64,000 nt of DNA from Anabaena catenula FACHB-362 (GCF_014698735.1 NZ_JACJTQ010000021.1:1-64000); one strand, 5' to 3'. Shown: positions 45,886 through 57,348, numbered from the stretch's first letter. The notes: generated from the sequence alone by a model not told the origin. Numbers and translations: made by a program.

Positions 45886-48800
45886 CGATACAGCCAAACA
45901 CGCAAAAGTGAAAGTAACTGTTCAATATCTACGGGTTTGGTGATGTAATCTGATGCGCCTGCTTCAATACACTTATCGCGATCGCCGAGCATGGCTTTAG
46001 CAGTCAGTGCAATGATCGGCAAAGATTTAAATCGGTCGTTTTGGCGGATCTGGCGTGTTGTTTCATAACCATCCATTTCTGGCATCATCACATCCATCAA
46101 AACAACATCAATATCTTGTGTATTCTCTAATATCTTCATACCCTCACTGCCATTCTCAGCGTATATCACCTGCATTTGATAGCGTTCCAACATACTAGTC
46201 AGGGCAAAGATGTTACGAATATCATCGTCTATGATCAAAACTTTCTTGCTCGTGAGGGAGCCGTCTGTTGAATGCAATTGTTCCAGCAGTTGACGTTTCG
46301 GTTCAGGCAGATTTACCTGAACGCGGTGCAGGAGTAATGCGGTTTCATCGAGGAGATGTTCAGGAGTTCGCACGTCTTTGACGATGATTGTCTCCGCTAT
46401 CCGTTTGAGTTCAGTTTCTTGGGCTGGGGAAATTTCCCTACTGGTGTAGACAATAATTGGTAAAGCTTCACCATTGGGGTGTTGCTTAAGCTGCTCGATC
46501 AGTTCAAAACCGGTCATATCCGGTAGTCCTAAATCGAGGACAAGACAATCAAAAAGCTGAGAGCGAATGGCTTCTAGGGCTGCTGCACCAGTGCTAACAG
46601 CCGTAATCGTCACATCGCTGCTGCCAATTAGCTCGATAATGCTCCGTCGCTGATCATCATCATCTTCGACTATCAGCAAATCTTTCACTCGGCGCTGAAC
46701 AAAACCTTTAATTTTGGTCAATGCATCAGAGACTGTCTCTCTAGTTACGGGTTTCTGCACATATGCGATCGCTCCTAATTGCAAACTGCGTTGTCGCCCT
46801 TCTTCAACTGTCATGATATGTACAGGAATATGACGCGTGTTTGGGTCATGTTTCAAGCGATCCAACACCGTCCAACCATCCATCTCTGGCAACCGCACAT
46901 CCAACAAAATGGCTGAAGGCTGGAATTGCTGGGCTAGGCTTAACCCAACGCTACCGTTTTGGGCGGCTATAACTTTAAATCCTTGCTGCCGCGCTATGTC
47001 TAGCAAGATGCGAGCAAAGTGAATATCATCCTCGACAACTAGTAGCACATAGTCGTCTTCTTCAAGATTAGTGCGATCATCATTCAGAATTGTTGAGGGA
47101 GAATAAGCACTCAGGAGTGGCGATTTCGGCTCAGAAATCTGTACTCCTAGCTCAGAACTGAATTGTGGCAAGTAGAACGTAAACGTACTACCTTGATCAG
47201 GGTGACTAACAAGTTTAATTTCTCCGCCAAAGAGACGGGCGATTTCCCGGCTAATCGACAAGCCTAATCCCGTACCACCGTATTTCCGACTAGTAGTGCC
47301 ATCAGCTTGCTGGAACGCCTCAAAAATCACCTTTTGTTTATCTGGGGCAATACCAATACCCGTATCGATTACTGAAAATGCGATCGCTATCTCGGAGCGA
47401 TTTAAGGTGTCCTGGTTGAGGCTCCATCCCTGCTTGGCCACATCAATCCGCAATTTTACTTCACCACGCTCGGTAAATTTGAAAGCATTGGAAAGCAGAT
47501 TTTTCAACACTTGTTGCAAGCGTTTGGCATCGGTATAAATGGTTCTTGGTAATTCAGCAGCCAATTCAATGGAGAAAGAGATGCCTTTATCTTGAGCTAT
47601 TTGCCTAAAGGTACGTTCAATATGGTCGCCCAACTCTGTCAACAACATTTGGGTCATGTTAATTGACATCGTTCCAGATTCGATTTTGGCCAGATCGAGA
47701 ATGTCATTGATCAGTGCCAAAAGGTCAGTACCTGCTGAGTAAATTGTACGGCTATATTCGACTTGCTTACTGGTAAGATTGCCCTCGACGTTATCTGCCA
47801 ACAGCCTAGCTAAAATCAACAAGCTGTTTAGCGGTGTCCGTAGTTCATGGGACATATTAGCAAGGAACTCAGACTTGTATTTTGATGACAGAGCTAGTTG
47901 TTCTGCCTTTTCTTCTAAAGACCTTCTAGCGTGTTCAATTTCTCGATTTTTGCGCTCGACTTCTTTCTTTTGCAGAGCTAACAAATCTGCCTTTTCTCCT
48001 AACTCGGCGTTGGTTTGTTGTAACTTGTCTTGCTGACCTTTGAGCAAATCCTCAGATGTTTTCAGTGATTGGGCTTGTTGTTCTAAACGCTTGTTGGTTT
48101 CTCTGAGTTCACTTTGCTGGGTTTGCAATTCCTCTGCCAAAGACTGGGACTGCTTGAGCAATTCTTCGGTCCGCATCGAAGCCGCAATGGTGTTGAGGAC
48201 GATCGCAATACTTTCGGTGAGTTGATCAAAGAATGTCAAATGAATTTCGCTAAAACGGCGGAAAGAGGCTAATTCAATCACCGCTGTCACCTGTCCTTCA
48301 AATAGCACCGGTAACACTACGGCATTTAATGGAGTTGCTTCTCCTAAACCAGAGGAAATTTTCACATAATCATTCGGCACTTCCGTCAGCAGAATTCGTT
48401 CTCTTTCTAAAGCGCATTGTCCTACCAAGCCTTCACCCAAGTAAAAGCGGTTAGCCAGATGTTTGCGTTCGCGATAAGCGTAGCTACTAAGTAATTTTAG
48501 ATATGCTGCATTTTCTCCACTATCCATCAAATAGAATACGCCTTGTTGCGCTCCTACCAGCGGTGCCAGTTCGGAAAGAATAAGTTTGGATACTGTTTCC
48601 AAGTCTCGCTGACCTTGCAGCATTCGCGTAAACTTGGCTAAGTTCGTTTTTAACCAATCTTGTTCTGTGTTTTTCTGCGTTGTTTCCCGCAGGTTGGCAA
48701 TCATCTGGTTGATATTGTCTTTGAGGATTGCTACTTCCCCTAATGCCTCAACCGCAATGGAGCGAGTTAAATCACCCTTAGTTACAGCTGTTGCTACTTC

Positions 48801-51800
48801 TGCGATCGCTCTTAACTGAGTTGTCAGGGTGGCCGCGAGTTCGTTCACGTTGTCGGTCAAATCTTTCCAAGTCCCAGCCGCCCCAGGTACTTTAGCTTGA
48901 CCGCCTAATTTACCTTCAATACCCACTTCCCGCGCCACTGTGGTGACTTGATTGGCAAAGGTCGCCAGGGTATCAATCATCTCGTTGATTGTTTCTGCCA
49001 AGGTTTCAATTTCTCCCTTGGCATCTAGCATCAGTTTCCGCTTCAAGTCACCATTAGCAACCGCTGTCACCACTCTAGCAATACCGCGCACTTGTGCCGT
49101 CAAGTTCCCCGCCATCGAGTTCACATTGTCGGTCAAATCTTTCCAAGTACCCGCTACACCTTGCACCTGCGCTTGACCGCCCAATTTACCTTCGGTTCCC
49201 ACCTCCCTCGCCACCCTTGTGACTTCTGATGCAAAAGAACTCAGTTGATCCACCATTGTGTTGATGGTATTTTTCAAGTCGAGAATTTCGCCTTTGACAT
49301 CAACGGTGATTTTCTTGGAAAGGTCGCCATTCGCTACTGCTTTGGTAACTTCGGCAATATTCCGCACCTGTGCTGTTAAATTCCCCGCCATTGAGTTAAC
49401 GTTGTCGGTCAAATCTTTCCAAGTGCCAGCTACTCCTCTGACATAAGCTTGCACGCCCAATTTACCTTCAGTTCCCACTTCCCGTGCCACCCGCGTTACT
49501 TCCGAGGCAAAGGAATTGAGTTGATCCACCATTGTGTTAATGGTATTTTTCAACTCCAGAATTTCGCCTTTAACATCAACGGTAATTTTCTTGGAAAGGT
49601 CGCCGTTAGCTACTGCTGTTGTCACTTCGGCAATGTTACGTACTTGTGCCGTTAAGCTTCCCGCCATGAAATTCACGCTGTCGGTTAAGTCTTTCCAAGT
49701 CCCAGCTACCCCCTTAACTTCCGCTTGCACTCCCAGTTTCCCTTCGGTTCCTACTTCCCTGGCAACCCTTGTGACTTCCGATGCAAAGGAATTAAGTTGA
49801 TCCACCATTGTGTTGACAGTGTTCTTCAACTCTAAAATTTCACCTTTGACATCAACAGAGATTTTCTTGGAAAGGTCGCCGTTAGCTACTGCTGTGGTGA
49901 CGGCGGCAATATTCCGCACTTGTGCAGTTAAGCTTCCCGCCATGAAATTCACGCTATCGGTCAAGTCTTTCCAAGTCCCAGCCACGCCTCTCACATCTGC
50001 TTGTACTCCCAGTTTTCCTTCACTTCCCACTTCTCTAGCAACCCGCGTTACTTCCGATGCAAAGGAACTAAGTTGATCCACCATGACATTAATGGTATTC
50101 TTCAACTCCAGAATTTCGCCTTTCACAGCCACAGTGATTTTTTTGGAAAGGTCGCCATTAGCGATCGCTGTGGCAACTTCGGCAATATTCCGCACTTGCC
50201 CGGTAAGATTACCTGCCATTAAGTTCACGTTGTCGGTCAAGTCCTTCCAGGTTCCCGCTACCCCCCGGACTTCCGCTTGCACACCCAATTTACCTTCTGT
50301 TCCCACTTCCCTCGCAACTCGCGTTACTTCCGATGCAAAGGAATTAAGTTGATCCACCATTGTGTTGATGGTATTTTTCAACTCCAGAATTTCACCTTTG
50401 ACATCCACAGTGATTTTTTTGGAAAGGTCGCCAGTTGCGACTGCTGTGGTGACTTCGGCAATATTCCGCACTTGTGCCGTTAAGCTTCCGGCCATGAAAT
50501 TCACGCTATCGGTCAAGTCTTTCCAAGTGCCAGCCACACCCCTCACATCTGCTTGTACGCCCAGTTTCCCTTCACTCCCCACCTCTCTAGCAACCCGCGT
50601 CACTTCCGATGCAAAGGAATTGAGTTGATCCACCATTGTGTTGATGGTATTTTTCAACTCCAGAATTTCACCTTTGACATCGACAGTGATTTTCTTGGAA
50701 AGGTCGCCGGTTGCCACAGCTGTCGTCACTTCGGCAATATTCCGCACTTGTGCCGTTAAACTTCCCGCCATGAAATTCACGCTATCGGTCAAGTCTTTCC
50801 AAGTCCCCGCAACGCCTTTAACATCTGCTTGTACGCCCAGTTTGCCTTCACTTCCCACTTCCCTGGCAACCCGCGTTACTTCCGATGCAAAGGAACTGAG
50901 TTGATCCACCATGATATTGATGGTATTCTTTAACTCGAAAATTTCGCCTTTCACGTCAACGGTGATTTTTTTAGAAAGGTCACCATTAGCGATCGCTGTG
51001 GCAACTTCGGCTATGTTGCGAACTTGCCCAGTAAGATTACCTGCCATTAAGTTCACGTTGTCGGTCAAGTCTTTCCAAGTTCCCGCTACACCGCGTACTT
51101 CGGCTTGCACACCCAGTTTTCCTTCGGTTCCCACTTCCCTCGCAACTCTTGTCACTTCCGATGCAAAGGAATTAAGTTGATCCACCATTGTGTTGATGGT
51201 ATTTTTCAACTCCAGAATTTCACCTTTTACGTCAACGGTGATTTTCTTGGACAGATCGCCGTTAGCAACCGCCGTTGTCACCTGGGCAATATTTCGCACT
51301 TGTGCCGTCAAGCTTCCCGCCATGAAATTCACACTATCAGTCAAGTCTTTCCAGGTTCCCGCTACCCCCCGGACTTCGGCTTGACCGCCTAATTTTCCTT
51401 CTGCACCCACCTCACGGGCAACTCTTGTAACTTCTGATGCAAAGGAATTAAGCTGATCCACCATGATATTGACGGTGTTTTTCAACTCCAAAATTTCGCC
51501 TTTGACATCTACAGTGATTTTTTTGGAGAGGTCGCCATTGGCTACTGCTGTGGTTACTTCCGCAATATTACGGACTTGAGCAGTAAGATTACCTGCCATC
51601 AAGTTCACGTTATCGGTCAAATCTTTCCAAGTACCAGCCACACCGCGTACTTCGGCTTGCACGCCCAGTTTGCCTTCAGTTCCCACTTCCCGCGCTACCC
51701 GCGTTACTTCCGATGCAAAGGAGTTAAGTTGATCCACCATCGTGTTGACGGTGTTTTTGAGTTCGAGAATTTCACCTTTAACATCAACAGTAATTTTCTT

Positions 51801-52460
51801 GGAAAGATCACCATTAGCGATCGCTGTGGCAACTTCGGCGATGTTCCGCACCTGCCCCGTAAGATTACCCGCCATCAAGTTCACGTTGTCGGTCAAGTCT
51901 TTCCAAGTACCAGCCACTCCCTTAACTTCGGCTTGCACGCCCAATTTCCCTTCCGTTCCCACTTCCCGCGCTACCCGCGTCACTTCCGATGCAAAAGAAC
52001 CAAGCCGATCTACCATTGTGTTAACGATATTGGCAGTTTGGAGAAACTCTCCCTGGAGGGGTCTGCCATCAATTTCTGTAGCGATCGTCTGGGATAAATC
52101 GCCATTGGCTACAGCCCTGATCACACGAGTAGTTTCGGCAGTCGGTTGGACTAAATCTGTAATTAGAGTATTGACAGAAGTAACACAATCTGACCAAGAA
52201 CCGCTCACATTTCCTAAAGAGGCGCGTTCGATGATCTTACCTTCTTTACCAACAATATTGCCAATTCGCTGTAGCTCTGTAGCCATACGCTCATTCTGGT
52301 CAATAATATCGTTGAGCGTATCGGCTATTTTCCCCGCGATGCCAGTTTGATCTATAGGCAACCGAACAGAAAAGTCACCTTTTTTAACAGCATTCAGTGT
52401 TGTCAATAGCTGTTTTAAATCGAGATTGTCGCTATCTCTAGTTAACTGTTCAGTTGCCAT
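45882..52460 (-). CDS. Giant hybrid kinase with about 14 HAMP domains, GAF, kinase and three receivers
   Basis: A 2192-residue soluble protein with no membrane helix. Domains in order: a short N-terminal HAMP (about 13-65); a divergent module; eleven 92-residue modules from residue 200 to 1211, each a HAMP ([20 protein letters not shown]) and a linker ([13 protein letters not shown] then [11 protein letters not shown]); a last HAMP (1212-1264); GAF (about 1285-1440); coiled coil; HisKA ([15 protein letters not shown]); HATPase_c ([19 protein letters not shown]); and three receivers near the C-terminus ([36 protein letters not shown]). The architecture recalls the poly-HAMP group III kinases of fungi (Nik1 type), which sense osmotic stress. 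The input signal here is unknown. Internal repeats have been kept similar, suggesting repeated recombination or selection. Confidence 0.93.
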   Translation of the reverse strand: MATEQLTRDSDNLDLKQLLTTLNAVKKGDFSVRLPIDQTGIAGKIADTLNDIIDQNERMATELQRIGNIVGKEGKIIERASLGNVSGSWSDCVTSVNTLITDLVQPTAETTRVIRAVANGDLSQTIATEIDGRPLQGEFLQTANIVNTMVDRLGSFASEVTRVAREVGTEGKLGVQAEVKGVAGTWKDLTDNVNLMAGNLTGQVRNIAEVATAIANGDLSKKITVDVKGEILELKNTVNTMVDQLNSFASEVTRVAREVGTEGKLGVQAEVRGVAGTWKDLTDNVNLMAGNLTAQVRNIAEVTTAVANGDLSKKITVDVKGEILELKNTVNIMVDQLNSFASEVTRVAREVGAEGKLGGQAEVRGVAGTWKDLTDSVNFMAGSLTAQVRNIAQVTTAVANGDLSKKITVDVKGEILELKNTINTMVDQLNSFASEVTRVAREVGTEGKLGVQAEVRGVAGTWKDLTDNVNLMAGNLTGQVRNIAEVATAIANGDLSKKITVDVKGEIFELKNTINIMVDQLSSFASEVTRVAREVGSEGKLGVQADVKGVAGTWKDLTDSVNFMAGSLTAQVRNIAEVTTAVATGDLSKKITVDVKGEILELKNTINTMVDQLNSFASEVTRVAREVGSEGKLGVQADVRGVAGTWKDLTDSVNFMAGSLTAQVRNIAEVTTAVATGDLSKKITVDVKGEILELKNTINTMVDQLNSFASEVTRVAREVGTEGKLGVQAEVRGVAGTWKDLTDNVNLMAGNLTGQVRNIAEVATAIANGDLSKKITVAVKGEILELKNTINVMVDQLSSFASEVTRVAREVGSEGKLGVQADVRGVAGTWKDLTDSVNFMAGSLTAQVRNIAAVTTAVANGDLSKKISVDVKGEILELKNTVNTMVDQLNSFASEVTRVAREVGTEGKLGVQAEVKGVAGTWKDLTDSVNFMAGSLTAQVRNIAEVTTAVANGDLSKKITVDVKGEILELKNTINTMVDQLNSFASEVTRVAREVGTEGKLGVQAYVRGVAGTWKDLTDNVNSMAGNLTAQVRNIAEVTKAVANGDLSKKITVDVKGEILDLKNTINTMVDQLSSFASEVTRVAREVGTEGKLGGQAQVQGVAGTWKDLTDNVNSMAGNLTAQVRGIARVVTAVANGDLKRKLMLDAKGEIETLAETINEMIDTLATFANQVTTVAREVGIEGKLGGQAKVPGAAGTWKDLTDNVNELAATLTTQLRAIAEVATAVTKGDLTRSIAVEALGEVAILKDNINQMIANLRETTQKNTEQDWLKTNLAKFTRMLQGQRDLETVSKLILSELAPLVGAQQGVFYLMDSGENAAYLKLLSSYAYRERKHLANRFYLGEGLVGQCALERERILLTEVPNDYVKISSGLGEATPLNAVVLPVLFEGQVTAVIELASFRRFSEIHLTFFDQLTESIAIVLNTIAASMRTEELLKQSQSLAEELQTQQSELRETNKRLEQQAQSLKTSEDLLKGQQDKLQQTNAELGEKADLLALQKKEVERKNREIEHARRSLEEKAEQLALSSKYKSEFLANMSHELRTPLNSLLILARLLADNVEGNLTSKQVEYSRTIYSAGTDLLALINDILDLAKIESGTMSINMTQMLLTELGDHIERTFRQIAQDKGISFSIELAAELPRTIYTDAKRLQQVLKNLLSNAFKFTERGEVKLRIDVAKQGWSLNQDTLNRSEIAIAFSVIDTGIGIAPDKQKVIFEAFQQADGTTSRKYGGTGLGLSISREIARLFGGEIKLVSHPDQGSTFTFYLPQFSSELGVQISEPKSPLLSAYSPSTILNDDRTNLEEDDYVLLVVEDDIHFARILLDIARQQGFKVIAAQNGSVGLSLAQQFQPSAILLDVRLPEMDGWTVLDRLKHDPNTRHIPVHIMTVEEGRQRSLQLGAIAYVQKPVTRETVSDALTKIKGFVQRRVKDLLIVEDDDDQRRSIIELIGSSDVTITAVSTGAAALEAIRSQLFDCLVLDLGLPDMTGFELIEQLKQHPNGEALPIIVYTSREISPAQETELKRIAETIIVKDVRTPEHLLDETALLLHRVQVNLPEPKRQLLEQLHSTDGSLTSKKVLIIDDDIRNIFALTSMLERYQMQVIYAENGSEGMKILENTQDIDVVLMDVMMPEMDGYETTRQIRQNDRFKSLPIIALTAKAMLGDRDKCIEAGASDYITKPVDIEQLLSLLRVWLYR
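48828..51863 (-). repeat. Eleven tandem 276-bp HAMP modules
   Basis: Eleven 276-bp units lie head to tail inside the kinase gene. Their protein variants recur with a period of three: modules starting LTGQVRN (the 2nd, 5th and 8th, counting the preceding divergent module as the 1st) alternate with two LTAQVRN modules. This gives a higher-order 828-bp repeat. Confidence 0.9.
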
Positions 52461-53120
52461 AGTCTAATCCTTAAGAAATTTTTTGATGTTTTCTGCACTC
52501 TGTACCTGAAGAAGGAGTACTTTCAGGCTGATTCTATTTCTAAAGTTGATTGCACTGTAATCCTATGTTAAAGGTTTAAGGCTGGTATGTAAGGAGCCAT
52601 GATCCTGGACTATCACGGTGAGACGACCCGTTTATGCCAGCGTTTGTCAGGCTTTCTGTGCGATGTTTTGAGTCCCAAAAGTAAACTCATACATTTTAAC
52701 CCCCCAGAATGAAGTAGATAGGCACAAATAAACCGAACTATGTAACGAAATATAAAATACTCGATTGTAATTGCTGAAGCCTCCGGCACGCTTCGCGAAC
52801 ACTTTGCTTCGTTCGCAATGACATAGTTATAAATTTTCTCACCTACCTGACTTGAAAATCGGGGAAGGTGAAAGGACTTATTTTCATCCCTCCTGGTGTA
52901 CACAGTTCATGATGGCTACTTAGTGAAAATCAAGATTCCTAATTAGATTTTAAATCTAATTCCATCTACAAAGATTTATTAGGGTTTGTGAAAATTAAAA
53001 CTCAAAATGCTGTGAGTTCTTATCCAGAATGCCCTTATTTTCCTGACTAATTAATTGATATTGAGTGGTTTCCCAATTAAATTTCGTTTATATTATTTTA
53101 AGATCACGCAATTATTAACC
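52461..53120. other. Gap of 660 bases between giant kinase and DUF362 genes
   Basis: No gene I can support. It contains a dispersed repeat of the GCCTCCGGCACGCTTCGCG kind at about 52776-52822, which also occurs in related forms at 41281-41335. A reading frame over 52613-52903 on the minus strand passes through this repeat and is probably not a gene. Confidence 0.55.
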
Positions 53121-54092
53121 ATGCAAACACACAAACCATCCGTCAGCCTGATTCGGGCTAAATCTTACGCACAAGAGGCTTTAAGAGAATCCTTGGAAAC
53201 CCTGCTAGAACCTTTAGGGGGAATGGCTGCTTTTGTAAAACCAGGAGATCGCGTTTTACTCAAACCCAACTTACTCACAGGTTCTCGTCCTACTAAAGAG
53301 TGTACCACCCGCCCGGAATTAGTTCGCGCCGTTGCTGAAATGGTAATTGCAGTTGGTGGTAAGCCATTTTTAGGAGATAGTCCCGCTTTTGGTAGTGCCA
53401 AAGGTGTAGCAGTCGCAAATGGATTATTACCAATTTTAGAAGAACTGAATTTACCAATTGTCGAATTTCACGGTAAACGTTATCAAACTGTTAACGACAA
53501 TTTTAATCATTTGCTCGTATCTAAAGAAGCAATGGATGCAGATGTGATTATTAACTTACCCAAAGTTAAATCTCATATGCAATTAACCCTAACTTTAGGA
53601 GTAAAAAATCTCTTCGGTTGCGTCCCCGGTAAAATGAAAGCTTGGTGGCACATGGAAGCAGGCAAAGATGCTAACAGATTCGGAGAAATGTTAGTAGAAA
53701 CTGCGAGAACAATTAATCCCGATTTAACTATTTTAGATGGAATTATTGGGCATGAAGGTAATGGACCTAGTGGTGGTGAACCTCGTCAATTAGAGGTTTT
53801 AGCAGCTTCGACAAATGTTTTTGCCTTAGATCGGGCAATGTTGGAAGTTCTCAAAGTTTCACCCGCACAAGTTCCCACTGTTGCCGCTTCCCAAAGGTTA
53901 GGAATTTGTCCCGAATTAAGTGATATTGACTTTCCTAATTTATCCCCAGATTTACTACAAATAGAAGATTGGCAATTACCTGAAAAGTTAATGCCTATCG
54001 ACTTTGCCATGCCTCGTGTGATTAAGTCCACATTTAAGCATCTTTACATCCGCTTTATTAAGGAACCAATGAGTGCTTATGGCAAGGGATAA
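53121..54092 (+). CDS. DUF362 domain protein
   Basis: A 323-residue protein, starting at the ATG at 53121 (an open frame upstream from 53055 is unlikely). The DUF362 pattern is complete: VKPGDRVLLKPNLLTGSRPT, PELVRAVAEMVIAVGGKPFL then GDSPAF, VIINLPKVKSHMQLTLTLGV then KNLFGCVPG, and LTILDGIIGHEGNGPSGGEP then R. Many DUF362 proteins carry a ferredoxin domain, but this one has no cysteine clusters, so it is not an iron-sulfur protein. The family is loosely linked to redox or metal centres; function unknown. It stands alone; the terminator-like hairpin at 54235 lies 142 bases downstream. Confidence 0.9.
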   Translation: MQTHKPSVSLIRAKSYAQEALRESLETLLEPLGGMAAFVKPGDRVLLKPNLLTGSRPTKECTTRPELVRAVAEMVIAVGGKPFLGDSPAFGSAKGVAVANGLLPILEELNLPIVEFHGKRYQTVNDNFNHLLVSKEAMDADVIINLPKVKSHMQLTLTLGVKNLFGCVPGKMKAWWHMEAGKDANRFGEMLVETARTINPDLTILDGIIGHEGNGPSGGEPRQLEVLAASTNVFALDRAMLEVLKVSPAQVPTVAASQRLGICPELSDIDFPNLSPDLLQIEDWQLPEKLMPIDFAMPRVIKSTFKHLYIRFIKEPMSAYGKG

Positions 54093-54234
54093 AGGTGGAA
54101 ATAGATAATACTTTAACCTGCAAATAATCTTTTCTTAATCTCAATAAAATCAGGATAGTAGATAATGATGGCTTGACTATAACCATCTACACAACAAGTA
54201 AGTAGGCTGTGATCACCTCTGATTGCTTAAGCAT

Positions 54235-54262
54235 ACCGCCCTAGTACAAAGGCGGTTTTTTC
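54235..54262 (+). terminator. Rho-independent terminator, orphan
   Basis: ACCGCC and GGCGGT form a perfect 6-bp stem around a 10-base loop, followed by TTTTTC. It is 142 bases after DUF362, so it either ends that transcript or a small RNA encoded in between. Confidence 0.7.
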
Positions 54263-54961
54263 ATCGCTTCCTCTTGCTGCAACTGCGATGATTATTTATA
54301 AACTTTTAATATTGCTAATTGTTTGCTGCAAGCAAATATCTACCATCTAGATGTTATTTATCTACTTATATAGAGATTGACAAAAAAAACCGTAATAATC
54401 GCTATGCTGGAAAATTTAAATCCAGAAAGACTTTTGGTGAAAATCACTTAATAAAAAGGCGAAACAGCTTCACAGTAACTGATATTTGGCAATGGAGATA
54501 TTCTATGGAAAAAATATTATTATTCCGATTTTCCGGAATGTATCGATATTTCTGTGTATCTACAGTTGAGAAATTGACAACACCCAAAATGCTTTAAGTG
54601 GGTTTATCTAAATCGATGGTGTATCAAACCTAATAATATCGGCGCAAATACTCTTACCAAAAGCCTTTTCAGATGTTATACTCAAAAAAAGTCATCCCAA
54701 TCAACTCGGTTGATTAAACATCAAATTAAATGGACAAAGTAATTAATAATGCAGTGATAATGATCACAATGTTAACCAACCCTGACATAGATGCAGAAAT
54801 TATCTGCACATATTTAGTCAGCAAATAAAGTATCAAATGTTTGAAACTTAATTTGTAACAAAAATGTCATGTATAAAAACCTAATATGCCACTTTTGAAA
54901 CTGGATGAGATTCTTTAAAGCTACAGAGTTTACAGCAAAAAAATAGCTAAAATAGTATTGA

Positions 54962-54979
54962 GACTCTCTTTATAGAGAG
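54962..54979. promoter_or_regulatory. Perfect palindrome ACTCTCT-TTAT-AGAGAGT
   Basis: An 18-base inverted repeat (7-bp arms) 36 bases upstream of the small membrane protein gene at 55016. It may be an operator or an mRNA hairpin. Confidence 0.35.
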
Positions 54980-55015
54980 TGAACCTACAAGTGATATGAC
55001 GAACCACAATTTTGT

Positions 55016-55204
55016 ATGAATTCAAATAGCCAGTCTGCCAATTCTTCCGATACATATTCCCAACGTTTGGCAGACATTGTGGGAACTGCGATCGCTCTCG
55101 TAACCCTGATCCTCCCTGTATTTATCATTTCTTACTATTCCTCACCCGATGTTCAGAATAGTCAGCAACAGCTAACCTATTATCTGGACAGAAGTAAAGA
55201 GTGA
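55016..55204 (+). CDS. Small single-TM hypothetical protein
   Basis: A 62-residue protein with a Ser/Asn-rich start (MNSNSQSANSSDTYSQ), then one membrane helix (about residues 22-43, IVGTAIALVTLILPVFIIS then YYSS), then a polar tail (SQQQLTYYLDRSKE). One-helix proteins of this size occur among small photosystem- or stress-related cyanobacterial proteins, but I recognise no specific family. The ATG at 55016 puts the helix in a sensible place. A palindrome lies just upstream, and the inorganic pyrophosphatase gene follows 193 bases later. Confidence 0.5.
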   Translation: MNSNSQSANSSDTYSQRLADIVGTAIALVTLILPVFIISYYSSPDVQNSQQQLTYYLDRSKE

Positions 55205-55397
55205 ATAAGATGTAAAAGCATTCCAACAGTCATATATCATGTACAGCAACTAGATGGTTAATTAATTTAGTATAAAGATACTAAAAAATGGCATGGAAAT
55301 GAATAGCTTGGGCAGAGATCCACAATTGCTCTAAAATTCTACACGGGGAACCAAATTGGGTGTACCCATGATTTACTTTTAGCAGAGGAGTTTTGTT

Positions 55398-55910
55398 GTG
55401 GATTTAACCCTTATTCCTGCCCAACCGAAACCGGGTGTGATCAATGTTCTGATTGAAATTCCTGGCGGGAGTAAAAATAAATACGAATTTGATAAAGACT
55501 TGCAAGCTTTTGCCTTAGACCGAGTACTTTCATCTTCGGTAAAATACCCTTATGACTACGGCTTTATACCCAACACCTTAGCGGATGATGGCGATCCGCT
55601 CGATGGTATGGTAATAATGGATGAACCGACCTTTCCTGGTTGTGTCATTGCGGCAAGACCAATTGGTTATTTGGAAATGATTGATGGTGGCGATCGTGAT
55701 GAAAAAATTCTTTGTGTTCCCGACAAAGATCCACGCTACGCCCATGTAAGATCATTGAAAGACTTGCCTCCCCACCGTCTAGATGAAATTGCCGAATTTT
55801 TCCGCACTTATAAAAATTTGGAAAAAAAGGTGACAGAAATACTCGGTTGGCAGGATGTAGAGAGGGTTGCACCCTTAGTAGAGAAGTTTATCAAAGCTGC
55901 TAAAAAATAG
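55398..55910 (+). CDS. ppa: Inorganic pyrophosphatase (family I)
   Basis: A 170-residue enzyme starting at GTG that hydrolyses pyrophosphate and so drives biosynthetic reactions. [19 protein letters not shown], then [20 protein letters not shown] with [12 protein letters not shown], and [20 protein letters not shown] contain the metal- and substrate-binding Asp, Glu, Lys, Arg and Tyr residues of family I. Cytoplasmic, probably hexameric. The start GTG is in the right place relative to the usual MDLTLIPAQ beginning. A GGTAATGGG-type repeat follows and the panD gene starts 140 bases downstream. Confidence 0.96.
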   Translation: MDLTLIPAQPKPGVINVLIEIPGGSKNKYEFDKDLQAFALDRVLSSSVKYPYDYGFIPNTLADDGDPLDGMVIMDEPTFPGCVIAARPIGYLEMIDGGDRDEKILCVPDKDPRYAHVRSLKDLPPHRLDEIAEFFRTYKNLEKKVTEILGWQDVERVAPLVEKFIKAAKK

Positions 55911-56050
55911 ATGATTGGTAATGTGTAATAAGTGATGGGTAATGGGTATAATAAATACCAATTACCCATGACAAAACTGAAAAAAACTACCAACAACCCT
56001 CTCACCAGACTAAAACCACTCTCACTTGTTGCAGAAAAACCCAAACCGAA

Positions 56051-56434
56051 ATGCAGCGCACTCTCCTTTTGGCTAAGATTCATAACTGTACCCTCACGGC
56101 AGCAAATATCAACTACGTGGGTAGTATCAGCATTGATGAAGTACTTTTAGATAAAGCTGGTATTTTACCTTATGAGCAAGTACAAGTAGTGAATAATGCT
56201 AATGGTCAGCGTTTTATTACTTACGCAATTCCTGCTACCGCTAATTCAGGAGCCATTCAATTAAATGGAGCAGCCGCACGTTTAGGCATTATTGGCGATC
56301 GCTTGATTATAATGACTTACGGGCAGTTTACACTGGAAGAGTTAAAACATTACTCTCCTACGGTTGTCATTGTGGACGAAAAAAACCGGATGCTGGAAGT
56401 ACGAAACTACGATGACCTGCTCAGTAAGCTCTAA
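56051..56434 (+). CDS. panD: Aspartate 1-decarboxylase
   Basis: A 127-residue pro-enzyme that makes beta-alanine for pantothenate and coenzyme A. The self-processing site Gly24-Ser25 is in [15 protein letters not shown]; cleavage creates the pyruvoyl group at Ser25. Also present are Lys9 (KIHNCTL), Tyr58-region residues and the C-terminal [14 protein letters not shown]. The gene is 11 bases upstream of the metallo-beta-lactamase-fold gene on the same strand, so the two are probably cotranscribed, which could hint at a shared control or merely chance. Confidence 0.96.
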   Translation: MQRTLLLAKIHNCTLTAANINYVGSISIDEVLLDKAGILPYEQVQVVNNANGQRFITYAIPATANSGAIQLNGAAARLGIIGDRLIIMTYGQFTLEELKHYSPTVVIVDEKNRMLEVRNYDDLLSKL

Positions 56435-56445
56435 TTTCAAGAAAA

Positions 56446-57348
56446 ATGTCAAATTTTGAGCTGTCTGATTCCCAAAGCTACGTCAATGAAGAATTAACTC
56501 CCACGCTAAATAACCTTGCTGGGGAGTTTTGGGTTAAATTTTGGGGTGTACGCGGTTTAATTGCTACCCCAAACAGTCATACCTGCGGCTATGGTAGTAA
56601 TACTGCTTGTGTCGAAATAAATATAGCAGGACAACGCTTGATTTTTGATGGAGGTACTGGTTTACGGGTTCTAGGTAAAACTTGGCAACATCTGCAAGAG
56701 CCTCTAGAAGCTCATTTATTTTTTACTAACTCCCAATCAAATCGCATCCAAGGATTTCCCTTTTTTGCTCCTGCATTTATTACAGGCAACTGCTTCCATA
56801 TTTATGGAACAGCGGCCTCAAATGGTGCATCAATCAAACAATGTCTGTGCGATCAGATGCTCCAACCGCACTTTCCTTACCCTTTACAAGTGATGCAGTC
56901 AGAGTTGCTTTTTCATCATTTGACTCCTGGTAATACAGTGGAGTTAGGTGATGTAAAAATTACAACAGCATTAATTAATAGAAATCAGCGGTCTATTGGC
57001 TACCTGGTCAGTTGGGGAGATCAAAGCATGGCCTACGTGACTGATTTACATCAGAGTCTTGATTTAGAAGAGCAAGAGCAGATTCTAAAAATCATTAAAG
57101 GTGTTGATTTACTAGTTACCAATGCTACCTATACGCCTCCAACTAATAAAAACCATGAATATGCTGAATTACTATGGAAAACTCCAGTTGATTTAGCTCA
57201 AAGTGCTGGTGTGCAAAGGTTAGTAATCTCACACCATCATCCAGACGACGATGATGTTTTTCTTGACCAAATTCAAAACAAACTGAAGTCTACATTTCCT
57301 AATGTATTACTAGCTTGTGAAGGTATGGTATTGCCTGTGAGTAAGTAA
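56446..57348 (+). CDS. Metallo-beta-lactamase-fold protein, metal site degenerate
   Basis: A 300-residue protein with the MBL fold of the PqqB/phnP-like group: FWVKFWGVRGLIATPNSHTC then GYGSNTACVEINIAGQRLIF at the start, DGGTG for the usual DAGTG, and LVISHHHPDDDDVF at the end. The segment that should read T-H-T-H-W-D-H, the zinc-binding HxHxDH, here reads T-N-S-Q-S-N-R before IQGFPFFAPAF, so the first metal site is lost. It is therefore probably a non-catalytic MBL-fold protein. The next in order, YVTDLHQSLDLEE, keeps the TD but the usual E is shifted. Directly downstream of panD. Confidence 0.8.
   Translation: MSNFELSDSQSYVNEELTPTLNNLAGEFWVKFWGVRGLIATPNSHTCGYGSNTACVEINIAGQRLIFDGGTGLRVLGKTWQHLQEPLEAHLFFTNSQSNRIQGFPFFAPAFITGNCFHIYGTAASNGASIKQCLCDQMLQPHFPYPLQVMQSELLFHHLTPGNTVELGDVKITTALINRNQRSIGYLVSWGDQSMAYVTDLHQSLDLEEQEQILKIIKGVDLLVTNATYTPPTNKNHEYAELLWKTPVDLAQSAGVQRLVISHHHPDDDDVFLDQIQNKLKSTFPNVLLACEGMVLPVSK

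Larger units (their letters stand above)
54093..55015. other. Gap of 923 bases, with a terminator and a palindrome
   Basis: Only two structured sites are seen: the hairpin at 54235-54262 and the palindrome at 54962-54979. A 92-codon frame at 54319-54597 has biased, Lys/Arg-rich content and no recognisable motif and is probably not a gene. The rest is AT-rich and shows nothing I can support. Confidence 0.6.

Noticed and set aside
49258-52350. Long open frames opposite the HAMP array, repeated every 276 bases
   Set aside because: They are the mirror of the tandem coding repeat. Their regular spacing follows from the array and not from separate genes.
52613-52903. A 96-codon reading frame on the minus strand upstream of the giant kinase
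   Set aside because: Its middle is read from a dispersed GCCTCCGGCACGCTTCGCG-type repeat, and the rest has no coding character.
54319-54597. A 92-codon reading frame in the long gap after DUF362
   Set aside because: It has an odd Lys/Arg/Tyr-rich composition, no motif and no ribosome site, and lies in AT-rich DNA.
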